NCBI RefSeq assembly: GCF_049472675.1 | Contig: NZ_JAPNXM010000001.1 | Coordinates: 322,289 to 386,288, forward strand | Origin: Deferribacter thermophilus | GTDB taxonomy: Bacteria; Chrysiogenota; Deferribacteres; Deferribacterales; Deferribacteraceae | Reading direction: 5' to 3' | DNA: 64,000 nucleotides | Shown here: positions 17,009-25,729 of the stretch, piece after piece | Numbering within the stretch: the stretch's first letter is position 1 | Layout of the letters: every line of letters starts with the position of its first letter | Program-made: the position numbers and the translations under genes | Notes under the pieces: generated by a model | What the model was told of the DNA's origin: nothing | Database searches by the model: none | Seen by the model: the letters and a program-made list of their open reading frames with translations, nothing else

Positions 17009-18151
17009 ATGAAGAAGTTATTACTGTTAGTATTAAGCTTTGTTGTATTGTTATCTTTTGGTGTTTTTGCAAAGCATCATGAGTTAGTAATTGGAGTTGT
17101 AGGACCTGAGACAGGTAATTTGGCTGTCTATGGTGTTAAGACACTTGATGGTGTTATGTTGGCTGTTGATGAAATTAATGCTGTAGGTGGTGTTAATGGT
17201 AAGAGGATTAAAGTTGTTCACTATGATGATAGGGGAGATAAGGCTGAGGCAGCAGCAGCTACTCAAAGGCTCATTAATAGAGATAAAGTTTGTGCTATTA
17301 TTGGAGAGCCAACTTCTGGAGCTACATTTGTTATAGGACCTATAGCTAACAGAGCTAAAGTTGTATTAATTTCTGCTGGTGCAACAGCTAAAGGTGTAAC
17401 AGATGGTAAACCATTTGTTTTCAGGGATACTTTGTTAGATTCAGATGGTGCTCCTGCAACATTAAAGTTTATTATGGATAAATTTGGTTGGAAAAATTTT
17501 GCTTTAATAACTTCTGTGAACAATGATTACAGTGTAGGTTTATCAGCTATTTTTAAAGATGCAGCTAAGAAATATGGAGCAAATATAGTTGTTGAACAGA
17601 CTATATCAGATGGAGATACAGATTTTTCTGCTCAGATTACTGCTATAAAGCCTCATAATCCTGATGCAATTATATTTACTGGTTATTATCCAGAGGGTTC
17701 ATTGATTATGTTAGAAGCTAGAAAACAAGGGCTTAAAGCACCTATGGTTGGTGGTGATGGTTTACTTGCACCTGATTTATGGAAAGTTGGTGGCGATGCT
17801 GTTTTAGGTTCTATTGTTTATGCTGGTTTTTCTCCACAAGCTAAAGCTGAAAATGTTCAAAATTTTGTAAGGAAAATGGCTGAAAGAGGAAAAGAAGCTG
17901 ACATGTTCTCAGCTCAAGGTTATGATGCAGTTTATCTTCTTGTAAACGCTATGAAAAAAGCTGGTGTTACAGATTGTACAAATGTTAAACAGAGAATTGC
18001 TATGAGAGATGCTCTTGCAGCTACTAAAGACTTTATGGGTGTAAGTGGTAAGATGAGTTTTGATGAAGAAGGTAACGCTAAAAAGGTTCCTTTTATACAA
18101 ATGGTTGATAAGAAAGACGGAAAGTATTACTTTAAATTACTCAACGAGTAA
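17009..18151 (+). CDS. livK: Branched-chain-type amino acid ABC transporter, periplasmic binding protein
   Basis: This is the substrate-binding protein of a LivKHMGF-type importer. The 380-residue product starts with a signal peptide (about 1-21, cut after VFA). The type I periplasmic binding fold of the Leu/Ile/Val family follows: VIGVVGPETGNLAVYG, then GVNGKRIKVVHYDDRGD, and AIIGEPTSGAT. The family binds leucine-like amino acids, but members for amides, urea and proline exist. With proline-degradation genes downstream, proline is a reasonable guess, not shown by the sequence. A terminator-like hairpin follows directly, which usually makes the binding protein more abundant than the membrane parts. 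Confidence 0.92.
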   Translation: MKKLLLLVLSFVVLLSFGVFAKHHELVIGVVGPETGNLAVYGVKTLDGVMLAVDEINAVGGVNGKRIKVVHYDDRGDKAEAAAATQRLINRDKVCAIIGEPTSGATFVIGPIANRAKVVLISAGATAKGVTDGKPFVFRDTLLDSDGAPATLKFIMDKFGWKNFALITSVNNDYSVGLSAIFKDAAKKYGANIVVEQTISDGDTDFSAQITAIKPHNPDAIIFTGYYPEGSLIMLEARKQGLKAPMVGGDGLLAPDLWKVGGDAVLGSIVYAGFSPQAKAENVQNFVRKMAERGKEADMFSAQGYDAVYLLVNAMKKAGVTDCTNVKQRIAMRDALAATKDFMGVSGKMSFDEEGNAKKVPFIQMVDKKDGKYYFKLLNE

Positions 18152-18170
18152 AAATCCTATAATAAACAAA

Positions 18171-18193
18171 AATAGCCGCCAATGGCGGCTATT
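18171..18193 (+). terminator. Hairpin between livK and livH (partial terminator or mRNA stabiliser)
   Basis: A perfect 10-bp stem (AATAGCCGCC with GGCGGCTATT, loop AAT) follows livK, with only a weak T-rich tail. It most likely lets some transcripts stop or protects the livK message, giving more binding protein than permease. Confidence 0.75.
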
Positions 18194-18213
18194 TCTTTGT
18201 TAGGAGGTTTTCA

Positions 18214-19095
18214 TTGTTAGAGATAATTATTAAACAATTGTTAAATGGTTTGACTGTTGGGAGTGTTTATGCTCTCATTGCTTTAGGATACACAATGGTT
18301 TATGGAATAATAAAACTGATTAATTTTGCTCATGGCGATATTTATATGGTTGGAGCATTTTTGGGTCTAATCGCAGCGACTTTATTAGTTAAGAACTTTG
18401 TGGTAGTTTTAGTATTTGCGATGATGGGTTGTGCTATTCTTGGAGTTTTAGTAGAGAAAGTAGCTTATAAACCTTTGAGAAACTCCTCAAGGATATCAGC
18501 ATTAATTAGCGCTATTGGTGCATCCATAATAATTTCTAATACAGTTGTATTGATAAATGGACCTCAGCGTGAAGCATATCCAAAACTTTTCCCTAATATT
18601 AGCTTTATGATTGGTGGTATATCAATTTCTCTTTTACAGGTATTTATAATAGTGATTTCAATTGCTCTTATGTATGGGCTTTACTATATAGTTCATAATA
18701 CTAAAATGGGTATAGCCATGAGGGCTGTGTCCCAAAATTTAAATGCAGCTAGATTAATGGGGATAAATCCAGATAAGATAATTAGTTTTACTTTTGCTTT
18801 AGGTTCTTCTTTAGCAGCAGCTGCTGGTGTCCTTGTTGGGACATATTACACTGCAATTGACCCCATGATGGGTTTACTTTTTGGTCTTAAAGCATTTGTA
18901 GCTGCAGTGTTGGGTGGAATTGGTAGTATCCCTGGTGCAATGTTTGGAGGAATTGTGTTAGGGTTAGCAGAGGTGCTTGGGGTTGCATTTATTTCACCAT
19001 CATTTAGAGATGCAATAGCATTTGGAATTTTAATATTCATATTAATTGTTAAACCAACTGGTCTGTTTGGTTCAACAGCTAAAGAGAAGGTATAA
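18214..19095 (+). CDS. livH: Branched-chain-type amino acid ABC permease LivH
   Basis: This is one of the two membrane subunits of the importer. The 293-residue product has about eight membrane helices and the family motif GYTMVYGIIKLINFAHGDIYMVGAF near the N-terminus. The ATPase-contact segment AVSQNLNAARLMGINPDKI (about 170-188) is also present. The start is a TTG with a strong AGGAGG six bases upstream; no ATG fits the family start as well. livM follows after 8 bases. Confidence 0.93.
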   Translation: MLEIIIKQLLNGLTVGSVYALIALGYTMVYGIIKLINFAHGDIYMVGAFLGLIAATLLVKNFVVVLVFAMMGCAILGVLVEKVAYKPLRNSSRISALISAIGASIIISNTVVLINGPQREAYPKLFPNISFMIGGISISLLQVFIIVISIALMYGLYYIVHNTKMGIAMRAVSQNLNAARLMGINPDKIISFTFALGSSLAAAAGVLVGTYYTAIDPMMGLLFGLKAFVAAVLGGIGSIPGAMFGGIVLGLAEVLGVAFISPSFRDAIAFGILIFILIVKPTGLFGSTAKEKV

Positions 19096-19103
19096 GAGGG
19101 GAT

Positions 19104-19946
19104 ATGATGGATTTTTTAAGCTTTTTAGAAAATGATTATTTCTTACAAATTGCTACAATGACCTGTATAAATATTGTAATTGTTTTAGGATTAAATTTAA
19201 TTACAGGTGTTACTGGACAGCTTTCGTTAGGGCATGCAGCATTTATGAGTTTGGGTGCATACTGTTCAGCATTGTTAGCTTTAAAATTAAATATGCCATT
19301 TTGGGTTTGTTTATCAGCTGGAACAGCTTTTGCAGGTATAATGGGTGCTTTGCTTGGGATACCTATTTTAAGGCTAAGAGGAGATTATTTGGCAATAGCT
19401 ACATTAGGTTTTGGTGAGATAGTTAGAGTGGTGATTTTAAATACGCCCTTTGCTGGTAAAGCGTTAGGTTTGTATGCTATTCCACAATATACAACATTTT
19501 TTGTTGCATTACTTGCCGTAATTTTAGGAATAATATTTATGTATCGGTTTGAAAATTCAAGACACGGCCTTGCTTTAAGAAGTATAAGAGAGGATGAAAT
19601 AGCTGCTGAAATGATGGGTGTAGATATTGCTAAGTATAAGATTTTAGCCTTTGCAGTTGGATCTGCTTTTGCTGGTCTTGGTGGTTCTCTTTATGCTCAT
19701 TTCTTAACATACATAAATCCAAACGATTTTGGTTTTATGAAGTCGATAGAGCAGCTTTGTATGATTGTTTTAGGTGGTATGGGTAGTATAACTGGTGCTG
19801 CAGCAGGAGCAGTTGTTCTTAGTACTGTCCCAGAATTGTTGAGGTTTGCATCTGAGTATAGAATGGTCACATACGGAATTGTATTAATAGTTATGATGAT
19901 ATTTAGACCTCAAGGTTTATTTGGAAAAATAAGAGTCAACGTGTAG
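19104..19946 (+). CDS. livM: Branched-chain-type amino acid ABC permease LivM
   Basis: This is the second membrane subunit of the importer. The 280-residue product has about eight helices and typical LivM sequences: GLNLITGVTGQLSLGHAAFMSLGAY, LRLRGDYLAIATLGFGEI and the ATPase-contact loop SIREDEIAAEMMGVDIAKYK. It ends in FRPQGLFGK, the family's C-terminal hallmark. It lacks the extra N-terminal extension seen in some proteobacterial LivM proteins. Confidence 0.93.
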   Translation: MMDFLSFLENDYFLQIATMTCINIVIVLGLNLITGVTGQLSLGHAAFMSLGAYCSALLALKLNMPFWVCLSAGTAFAGIMGALLGIPILRLRGDYLAIATLGFGEIVRVVILNTPFAGKALGLYAIPQYTTFFVALLAVILGIIFMYRFENSRHGLALRSIREDEIAAEMMGVDIAKYKILAFAVGSAFAGLGGSLYAHFLTYINPNDFGFMKSIEQLCMIVLGGMGSITGAAAGAVVLSTVPELLRFASEYRMVTYGIVLIVMMIFRPQGLFGKIRVNV

Positions 19947-19954
19947 GTGTGATT

Positions 19955-20740
19955 ATGAGTGAAGTAATTTTAGAACTAAAAAATGTTTGTATGTATTTTG
20001 GAGGGTTAAAAGCAGTAGATGATGTCAGTTTTGATGTTAAAAAGGGTGAGATAATGAGCCTTATTGGCCCTAATGGGGCTGGTAAGACCACTATCTTTAA
20101 TGTAATTACAGGGGTTTATGTACCTACAAGCGGTGAAATATGGTTTAAGAATACACTTTTGAACAAGTATAAGCCGCATCAGATAACTAAAATGGGGATT
20201 GCTAGAACATTTCAAAATATCAGACTTTTTAAACAATTAACCGTATTAGAAAATATTATACTTGCAATGCATTGTAGGAGAAAAATTGGTGTCATTCAAT
20301 CCGTATTGAGGCTTCCTAGTTATCATAGTGAACTGAAAAAAACTATTAAAAAAGCTGAGGAATATTTAGATTATATGGGTTTATTAGGTAAAAAAGATGA
20401 GAAAGCAGAAAACCTCCCTTATGGTGAGCAGAGAAAGTTAGAAATAACAAGAGCTCTTGCAACTGGTGCTGAACTACTACTTTTGGATGAGCCAGCTGCT
20501 GGTATGAACCCTCAAGAAACAGCTAACTTAATGGAATTAATTGAAAAAATAAGAAATGAACTAGATAAAACCATATTTTTAATAGAGCATGATATGAAAT
20601 TAGTTATGGGTATATCTGATAGGATAGTTGTTTTAGACTATGGGAAGAAAATTGCAGAAGGGCTTCCTCATGAGATAAGAAATAATAAAAAGGTTATTGA
20701 AGCTTATTTAGGAAAAGAGGTGGCTAATGCTACAACTTGA
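19955..20740 (+). CDS. livG: Branched-chain-type amino acid ABC transporter ATPase LivG
   Basis: This is the first of two ATPase subunits. The roughly 261-residue product has Walker A GPNGAGKT, a LivG-type signature (LPYGEQRKLEITRALA) and Walker B LLLLDEPAAGMNP. The switch region is FLIEHDMKLVM, and the insertion after the Q-loop (GIARTFQNIRLFKQL) is typical of LivG. I start at ATG 19955, with a short AGGTG six bases upstream; a GTG two codons earlier is possible. It overlaps livF by 14 bases. Confidence 0.93.
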   Translation: MSEVILELKNVCMYFGGLKAVDDVSFDVKKGEIMSLIGPNGAGKTTIFNVITGVYVPTSGEIWFKNTLLNKYKPHQITKMGIARTFQNIRLFKQLTVLENIILAMHCRRKIGVIQSVLRLPSYHSELKKTIKKAEEYLDYMGLLGKKDEKAENLPYGEQRKLEITRALATGAELLLLDEPAAGMNPQETANLMELIEKIRNELDKTIFLIEHDMKLVMGISDRIVVLDYGKKIAEGLPHEIRNNKKVIEAYLGKEVANATT

Positions 20741-21431
20741 TAAAGTACATACAAAATATGGTCATATTGAAGCATTAAAAGGGATAAGTTTACATATAAA
20801 AGAGGGTGAAATTGTCACAATAATTGGTGCTAATGGAGCAGGAAAGACTACTACATTAAACACAATTTCTGGTATTTTAAAACCTGCTGCAGGAAAAATA
20901 AAATTTTTAAATGAAGATATTACAAATCTTACTGCTGATAAGATTGTTGCTAAGGGTATTGTTCAGGTTCCTGAAGGTAGGCAGATTTTTTCTAACTTAA
21001 CAGTTTATGAAAATTTGCTTATGGGCGCTTATTTAAGAAAAGATAAAGTTGAAATAGAAAATGATTTAGAAAGAGTATATGAGCTATTTCCAAGGCTTAA
21101 AGAAAGAAGAAATCAGCTTGGTGGGACCCTCTCAGGTGGTGAACAGCAGATGCTTGCTATTGGAAGAGCTTTAATGAGCAAACCAGTGTTATTATTATTA
21201 GATGAGCCAAGTCTTGGTTTAGCGCCAATAATTGTGGAAAATATTTTTGAAATTATTAAAGAGATAAATTCTCAGGGTACTACTATTTTGCTCGTAGAGC
21301 AGAATGCTCATTTGGCATTGTCTATTGCTGACAGAGGATATGTGATGGAAACCGGTAATATTATTATGGAAGATGATGCTAAGGCATTATTGAATAATGA
21401 AGAAGTAAAAAAAGCTTATCTTGGTATGTAA
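20727..21431 (+). CDS. livF: Branched-chain-type amino acid ABC transporter ATPase LivF
   Basis: This is the second ATPase subunit. The 234-residue product has Walker A GANGAGKT and the LivF-specific stretch GIVQVPEGRQIFSNLTVYENLLMGAY. The signature is LSGGEQQMLAIGRALM, and Walker B is LLLLDEPSLGLAP. The start lies inside livG. A clear terminator follows 1 base after the stop, so the transporter forms its own transcription unit. P5C dehydrogenase, next, has a separate promoter. Confidence 0.94.
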   Translation: MLQLDKVHTKYGHIEALKGISLHIKEGEIVTIIGANGAGKTTTLNTISGILKPAAGKIKFLNEDITNLTADKIVAKGIVQVPEGRQIFSNLTVYENLLMGAYLRKDKVEIENDLERVYELFPRLKERRNQLGGTLSGGEQQMLAIGRALMSKPVLLLLDEPSLGLAPIIVENIFEIIKEINSQGTTILLVEQNAHLALSIADRGYVMETGNIIMEDDAKALLNNEEVKKAYLGM

Positions 21432-21458
21432 AGCCTGTTTTTGACAGGCTTATTTTTT
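21432..21458 (+). terminator. Intrinsic terminator after livF
   Basis: A 7-bp stem (AGCCTGT with ACAGGCT, loop TTTTG) is followed by TTA and a run of eight T residues. It closes the transporter operon. Confidence 0.9.
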
Positions 21459-21480
21459 TTATTTTTTAATGTTCAAAATA

Positions 21481-21509
21481 TTGAAATTTATTTTTTATTT
21501 TGATATAAT
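21481..21509 (+). promoter_or_regulatory. Sigma-70-type promoter of the P5C dehydrogenase gene
   Basis: TTGAAA (21481-21486), 17 bases, TATAAT (21504-21509) lies 28 bases before the ATG at 21537, with GAGAGG as ribosome binding site. The sequence AACTAAAA right after the -10 box also occurs inside the palindrome at 16794, so the same regulator may act here. Confidence 0.75.
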
Positions 21510-21536
21510 GAACTAAAACTTTTAGAGAGGTGAAAT

Positions 21537-23180
21537 ATGTTTCTGTTTAATAATAGTATCGTAAAAATTCCATACCCAGAAAATGAACCAGTTTATAGTT
21601 ATGCTCCAGGCACAAAAGAGCGTGAATTATTAAAGAATGCAATTAATGAGCTTAGAAATCAAAAAATTGAAATCCCTCTTATAATTGGTGGTAAAGAGGT
21701 CAGAACTGGAAAGCTTGGAAAAGTTGTATGTCCTCATGATCATAATCATGTATTAGCAGAATATCATATGGCAGGCGAAAATGAGGTCAAAATGGCTATT
21801 GAAGCTGCTCTTGAAGCTTGGAAAGAATGGCAAAAATATAGATGGGAAGAGCGTGCAGCTATATTTTTAAAAGCAGCTGAATTACTTGCTGGTAAGTATA
21901 GATATATACTAAATGCAGCTACTATGCTTTCTGTTAGTAAAAATGTTTTTCAAGCTGAAATAGATTCTGCTTGTGAATTAATCGATTTCTGGAGATTCAA
22001 CACTTACTTCATGCAACAAATTTACACTGATCAACCTCCATATTCACCAAAACCAACTTGGAATTATGTACAGCATAGACCATTAGAAGGTTTTATTTTT
22101 GCTGTAACGCCATTTAATTTTACTTCAATTGGAGGTAACTTACCAACAGCACCTGCTATTATGGGTAATGTTGTTGTGTGGAAGCCAGCATCTACTGCTG
22201 TTTATGCCCCATATTTTATTATGAAATTATTGAAAGAAGCTGGTTTACCTGATGGTGTTATAAACTTTATTCCTGGTTCAGGTTCCACTGTAGGTAATGT
22301 TGTTTTAAGAGATCCTAATTTAGCTGGTATTCATTTTACAGGGAGTACAGAAGTTTTTCAAAATATGTGGAAGATTGTGGGTGAAAATATAAAAAATTAT
22401 AAATATTATCCAAGAATTGTTGGTGAGACTGGTGGTAAAGACTTTGTATTTGCCCATAATAGTGCAAATATTAAAAAGTTAGTTACAGCTCTTGTAAGGG
22501 GAGCTTATGAATATCAAGGTCAAAAATGTTCTGCCGCTTCAAGGGCATACATTCCTAAATCTATATGGAAAGATGTTAAAGAAATGATGATTGAAGAAAT
22601 CAAGTCTATTAAGATTGGTGGTCCAGAAGATTTTTCTAACTTTTTCAATGCAGTGATAGATGAAAGTGCTTTTGAAAGTATAAAATCTTATATCGATTAT
22701 GCTAAAAATTCTAATGAAGCTGAAATCCTTGTTGGTGGTGGCTGTGATAAATCTGTCGGATATTTCATTGAGCCAACTTTGGTTGAAACAACCAATCCAA
22801 AATTTAAACTTATGGAAGAAGAGATTTTTGGCCCTGTGTTGACAGTTTATGTATATGACGATGATAAGTATGAAGAGACTTTGGAGTTATGTAATAATAC
22901 ATCACCTTATGGATTAACTGGTGCTATTTTTGGTGAAGATAGAAAAGCTATAAGTATTGCATTGGAAAAATTGGAATATGCTGCTGGTAATTTTTATGTA
23001 AATGATAAACCTACTGGTGCTGTAGTTGGTCAACAGCCTTTTGGTGGTAGTAGAGCTTCTGGTACAAACGATAAAGCAGGTAGTTATTTGAATTTGATAA
23101 GATGGGTAACACCAAGAACAGTAAAAGAGAATTTTGATGCTCCTGAGAATTATAGATACCCATTTATGGCTGAGGAGTAA
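21537..23180 (+). CDS. L-glutamate gamma-semialdehyde (P5C) dehydrogenase
   Basis: This NAD-dependent enzyme oxidises glutamate semialdehyde to glutamate, the second step of proline breakdown. The 547-residue length and the sequence RPLEGFIFAVTPFNFTSIGGNLPTAP match the stand-alone mitochondrial-type (ALDH4A1-like) P5C dehydrogenases. Catalytic residues are visible: Glu in GETGGKD and the nucleophile Cys in YQGQKCSAASRAY. Proline dehydrogenase follows after 3 bases, so the two steps are cotranscribed. The enzyme pair replaces the fused PutA of many proteobacteria. Confidence 0.93.
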   Translation: MFLFNNSIVKIPYPENEPVYSYAPGTKERELLKNAINELRNQKIEIPLIIGGKEVRTGKLGKVVCPHDHNHVLAEYHMAGENEVKMAIEAALEAWKEWQKYRWEERAAIFLKAAELLAGKYRYILNAATMLSVSKNVFQAEIDSACELIDFWRFNTYFMQQIYTDQPPYSPKPTWNYVQHRPLEGFIFAVTPFNFTSIGGNLPTAPAIMGNVVVWKPASTAVYAPYFIMKLLKEAGLPDGVINFIPGSGSTVGNVVLRDPNLAGIHFTGSTEVFQNMWKIVGENIKNYKYYPRIVGETGGKDFVFAHNSANIKKLVTALVRGAYEYQGQKCSAASRAYIPKSIWKDVKEMMIEEIKSIKIGGPEDFSNFFNAVIDESAFESIKSYIDYAKNSNEAEILVGGGCDKSVGYFIEPTLVETTNPKFKLMEEEIFGPVLTVYVYDDDKYEETLELCNNTSPYGLTGAIFGEDRKAISIALEKLEYAAGNFYVNDKPTGAVVGQQPFGGSRASGTNDKAGSYLNLIRWVTPRTVKENFDAPENYRYPFMAEE

Positions 23181-23183
23181 AAA

Positions 23184-24098
23184 ATGGGACTTTTGAATTT
23201 TTTAATATCTAAATCGATTATGTATATACCAGGCCCAATTGTGGGCCTGTTTGCTAAAAGCTATATTGCAGGTCCAGAATTATACGATGCTGTTAGAGTT
23301 ACTCACGAACTAAATAATAAAAATATGATGGCAACCATTGACATATTAGGTGAGTTTATAAGCACTAAAGATGAGGCTAAGTATTATAAAGAAAGGTGTA
23401 TAGAAATTTTGGATACTATTGATAAGGAAGGGCTTGATGCTAATTTATCCTTAAAGCCTACTCAAATGGGACTACTTTTGGATAAAGAGTTTGCTTTTGA
23501 AAATATTAGAGAAATAGTGGCTCATGCAAAATCATTAAATAATTTTGTTAGAATAGATATGGAAGATACCAAATGTACAGATGATACACTAGAATTCTAC
23601 AGAAGATTGAGAGAAGAGTTCCCAGGGCATGTTGGTACAGTATTACAGTCATATTTAAGAAGAACTCCAGATGATATTATAAAACTATCTGATGGCCCAA
23701 TGAATTTTAGATTGTGTAAAGGTATATACAATGAACCAAGAAAATTAGCTTACAAAGATCCATATATTATAAATAGAAACTTTACTTATTCGCTTGAGCT
23801 TTTGTTGAAAAATAAGGCATATGTAGGTATAGCTACCCATGATGAAAAGCTTGTATTTGAGGCTCTTAGATTGATAGAAAAGTATGGATATGATAAAAAT
23901 CAGTATGAATTTCAAATGCTTTTAGGTGTTGATGAGGAATTAAGGGAAATTATTGTTTCTGCTGGGCACAGATTGAGAGTATATGTTCCTTTTGGAAAAG
24001 ATTGGTTGCCTTATTCAAGAAGGAGATTAAAGGAAAACCCAAATATTGGTAGACATGCTTTAAGACAACTTTTTGGTCTTCATGGCAACAAAATATAA
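23184..24098 (+). CDS. Proline dehydrogenase (monofunctional PutB/FadM type)
   Basis: This FAD enzyme oxidises proline to P5C and passes electrons to the quinone pool at the membrane. The 304-residue product fits the short single-domain family (about 300 residues, a distorted TIM barrel). Visible motifs include SLKPTQMGL, VRIDMEDTKCTDDTLEFY, QSYLRRT, RLCKGIYNEP, and the C-terminal VPFGKDWLPYSRRRLKENP, whose double arginine binds the substrate carboxylate. It follows P5C dehydrogenase directly and is followed by a terminator. Confidence 0.93.
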   Translation: MGLLNFLISKSIMYIPGPIVGLFAKSYIAGPELYDAVRVTHELNNKNMMATIDILGEFISTKDEAKYYKERCIEILDTIDKEGLDANLSLKPTQMGLLLDKEFAFENIREIVAHAKSLNNFVRIDMEDTKCTDDTLEFYRRLREEFPGHVGTVLQSYLRRTPDDIIKLSDGPMNFRLCKGIYNEPRKLAYKDPYIINRNFTYSLELLLKNKAYVGIATHDEKLVFEALRLIEKYGYDKNQYEFQMLLGVDEELREIIVSAGHRLRVYVPFGKDWLPYSRRRLKENPNIGRHALRQLFGLHGNKI

Positions 24099-24124
24099 AG
24101 AGATGCTATTAAGCATCTCTTTTA
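24099..24124. terminator. Intrinsic terminator after proline dehydrogenase
   Basis: A 9-bp stem (AGAGATGCT with AGCATCTCT, loop ATTA) begins right after the stop codon and ends in a short T tract. It lies between convergent genes. The convergent minus-strand gene stops at 24122, so it may use the hairpin too. Confidence 0.8.
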
Positions 24125-24355
24125 TCTAAAAATAGTTAGGATAAAATTTAATACTAGACCTGTGATAAAACCATCAAAGAAAGCCCAAATTAAGCCAAAT
24201 ATTATACCTGAAATTGTTTTGTCGTTATAACCAAGATACACAATTTTGGCATATTTTATTATTTTAATACTTATTTTATTTTTATTGTAAATATTTATTA
24301 AGCAAAAAAATATTACATAAGAAAAAGCAAATAAAAATGCAAGCTTTGTACTCAT
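24122..24355 (-). CDS. Small two-helix membrane protein of unknown function
   Basis: I do not recognise this 77-residue protein by name. It has one hydrophobic helix at about residues 5-22 and a second at about 50-75. The second carries the glycine/acid pattern SGIIFGLIWAFFDGFITGLVLNFI, a type seen in small conserved bacterial membrane proteins. Its ATG overlaps the stop of the upstream diguanylate cyclase gene by 4 bases, so it is cotranslated with that gene. A link to signalling or the envelope is possible but not shown. Confidence 0.6.
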   Translation of the reverse strand: MSTKLAFLFAFSYVIFFCLINIYNKNKISIKIIKYAKIVYLGYNDKTISGIIFGLIWAFFDGFITGLVLNFILTIFR

Positions 24356-25659
24356 ACTATATTTAGTTCTGTGCCTTCAATATGTAAAAAAGCTTGATCT
24401 CTACCACTATTTTTGGCTTTGTATAACATATCATCAGCACATTTAATGATTTCATTGTCACTTTTATATTTTTTAGTAAACAGACAACAGCCTATACTTA
24501 TTGTAAATTTGATAACAGTATCATTGTGTTTATATTCAAAATTTCTAACATTATTCAAAAGTTTTGAAATTATTAATGAAAGATTTTCTGCTGGTGTGTT
24601 TGGTATAAGACATAGGAATTCTTCTCCGCCAAATCTTCCTATAATATCTGTTTTTCTTAAAGTATCCTTTAATATTTTTGCTAAACTTATTAATATATTA
24701 TCTCCTATGTCATGGCCATAAGTATCATTTATCTTTTTAAAGTGGTCTATATCTAAAATTATAACTGAGAAAGGGGTGAGATATCTTTTATAATTTTCTA
24801 TCAAGATATTGAGCTGTTGAATAATAAATCTCCTGTTGTAAAGACCTGTTAGGGGATCAGTAGTAGCTTTTTCAAAGAGCTCTTTATTAATTTGGTCTAA
24901 TTCATCATTTAATTTTTTTACTTTGTAATTATTTATAATTTTTAAAAGTAATTCTTCTGTTGAATAAGGTTTAATAATATAATCGTCAGCTCCTATTATC
25001 ATTAGTGTTCTCAAAAGTGAATTTTCTCTTGCTGATGTTTGGATAAGGATTCTCGTATTTTTTAACTCAGGAAATTTTCTAATTGCCTTTGTAACTTCGA
25101 TACCGTCCATCTCATCCATATAGACATCTAAAATACAAATATCTGGTTTGTTATGGGGTAAGGTTTGTATAAACTCTCTTGGATTTTCAAATAAAAAATA
25201 TTTGGATTTGGTCTGTTTTAATACATTTTCTATAAAGTAGAGTTGTGTTTTGCTATCATCGATAGCAGCTATAAAAGAGTTGGATAAATCAATGTTTGAA
25301 TATAATTCAATAATATGATTGATCTCATCTATTATATTTTCATCTATATGATCCCTTGTTAAAATGTCTAAAATTCCATAAGAGTAAACATCATATTTGG
25401 ATATTGTTTTGGGATCTGAAGTTATAAGTAAAATTGGTATTAATATATCATTGATTTTGATTAATTCTGCTAATTTGAAAGCATTGCCATCGGATAATTC
25501 GAAACCAGAAATTAGAATATCAGCTGAATTCTTTTTTAAATAATCTATAGTTTCAGCTATTGAAGAGAAAGATATTATATCAAATGTATCAGCAAGTATT
25601 TTTTCTAAAAGAATTCTTGACACTTTAGAAGCGTCTGCTATAAGTATCTTTTTCATCAT
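24352..25659 (-). CDS. Response regulator diguanylate cyclase (REC-REC-GGDEF)
   Basis: This 435-residue cytoplasmic protein joins two receiver domains (about 1-120 and 128-245) to a GGDEF domain (about 265-430) that makes cyclic di-GMP. The active site is GGEEF at 344-348. An RxxD inhibitory site (RKTD, 335-338) is intact, so product inhibition is expected. The second receiver keeps phospho-acceptor Asp178 and Lys230. The first has Ser-Gly at residues 51-52, where the phospho-acceptor Asp should be, so it is probably a non-phosphorylated pseudo-receiver. The layout resembles PleD. No partner kinase is encoded nearby. Confidence 0.92.
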   Translation of the reverse strand: MMKKILIADASKVSRILLEKILADTFDIISFSSIAETIDYLKKNSADILISGFELSDGNAFKLAELIKINDILIPILLITSDPKTISKYDVYSYGILDILTRDHIDENIIDEINHIIELYSNIDLSNSFIAAIDDSKTQLYFIENVLKQTKSKYFLFENPREFIQTLPHNKPDICILDVYMDEMDGIEVTKAIRKFPELKNTRILIQTSARENSLLRTLMIIGADDYIIKPYSTEELLLKIINNYKVKKLNDELDQINKELFEKATTDPLTGLYNRRFIIQQLNILIENYKRYLTPFSVIILDIDHFKKINDTYGHDIGDNILISLAKILKDTLRKTDIIGRFGGEEFLCLIPNTPAENLSLIISKLLNNVRNFEYKHNDTVIKFTISIGCCLFTKKYKSDNEIIKCADDMLYKAKNSGRDQAFLHIEGTELNIV

Positions 25660-25729
25660 AATAAAAATATAATTTTTACAAACATATTAGTATATTTATG
25701 ATAAATAATCAATATTTTTGGAGGATTAA

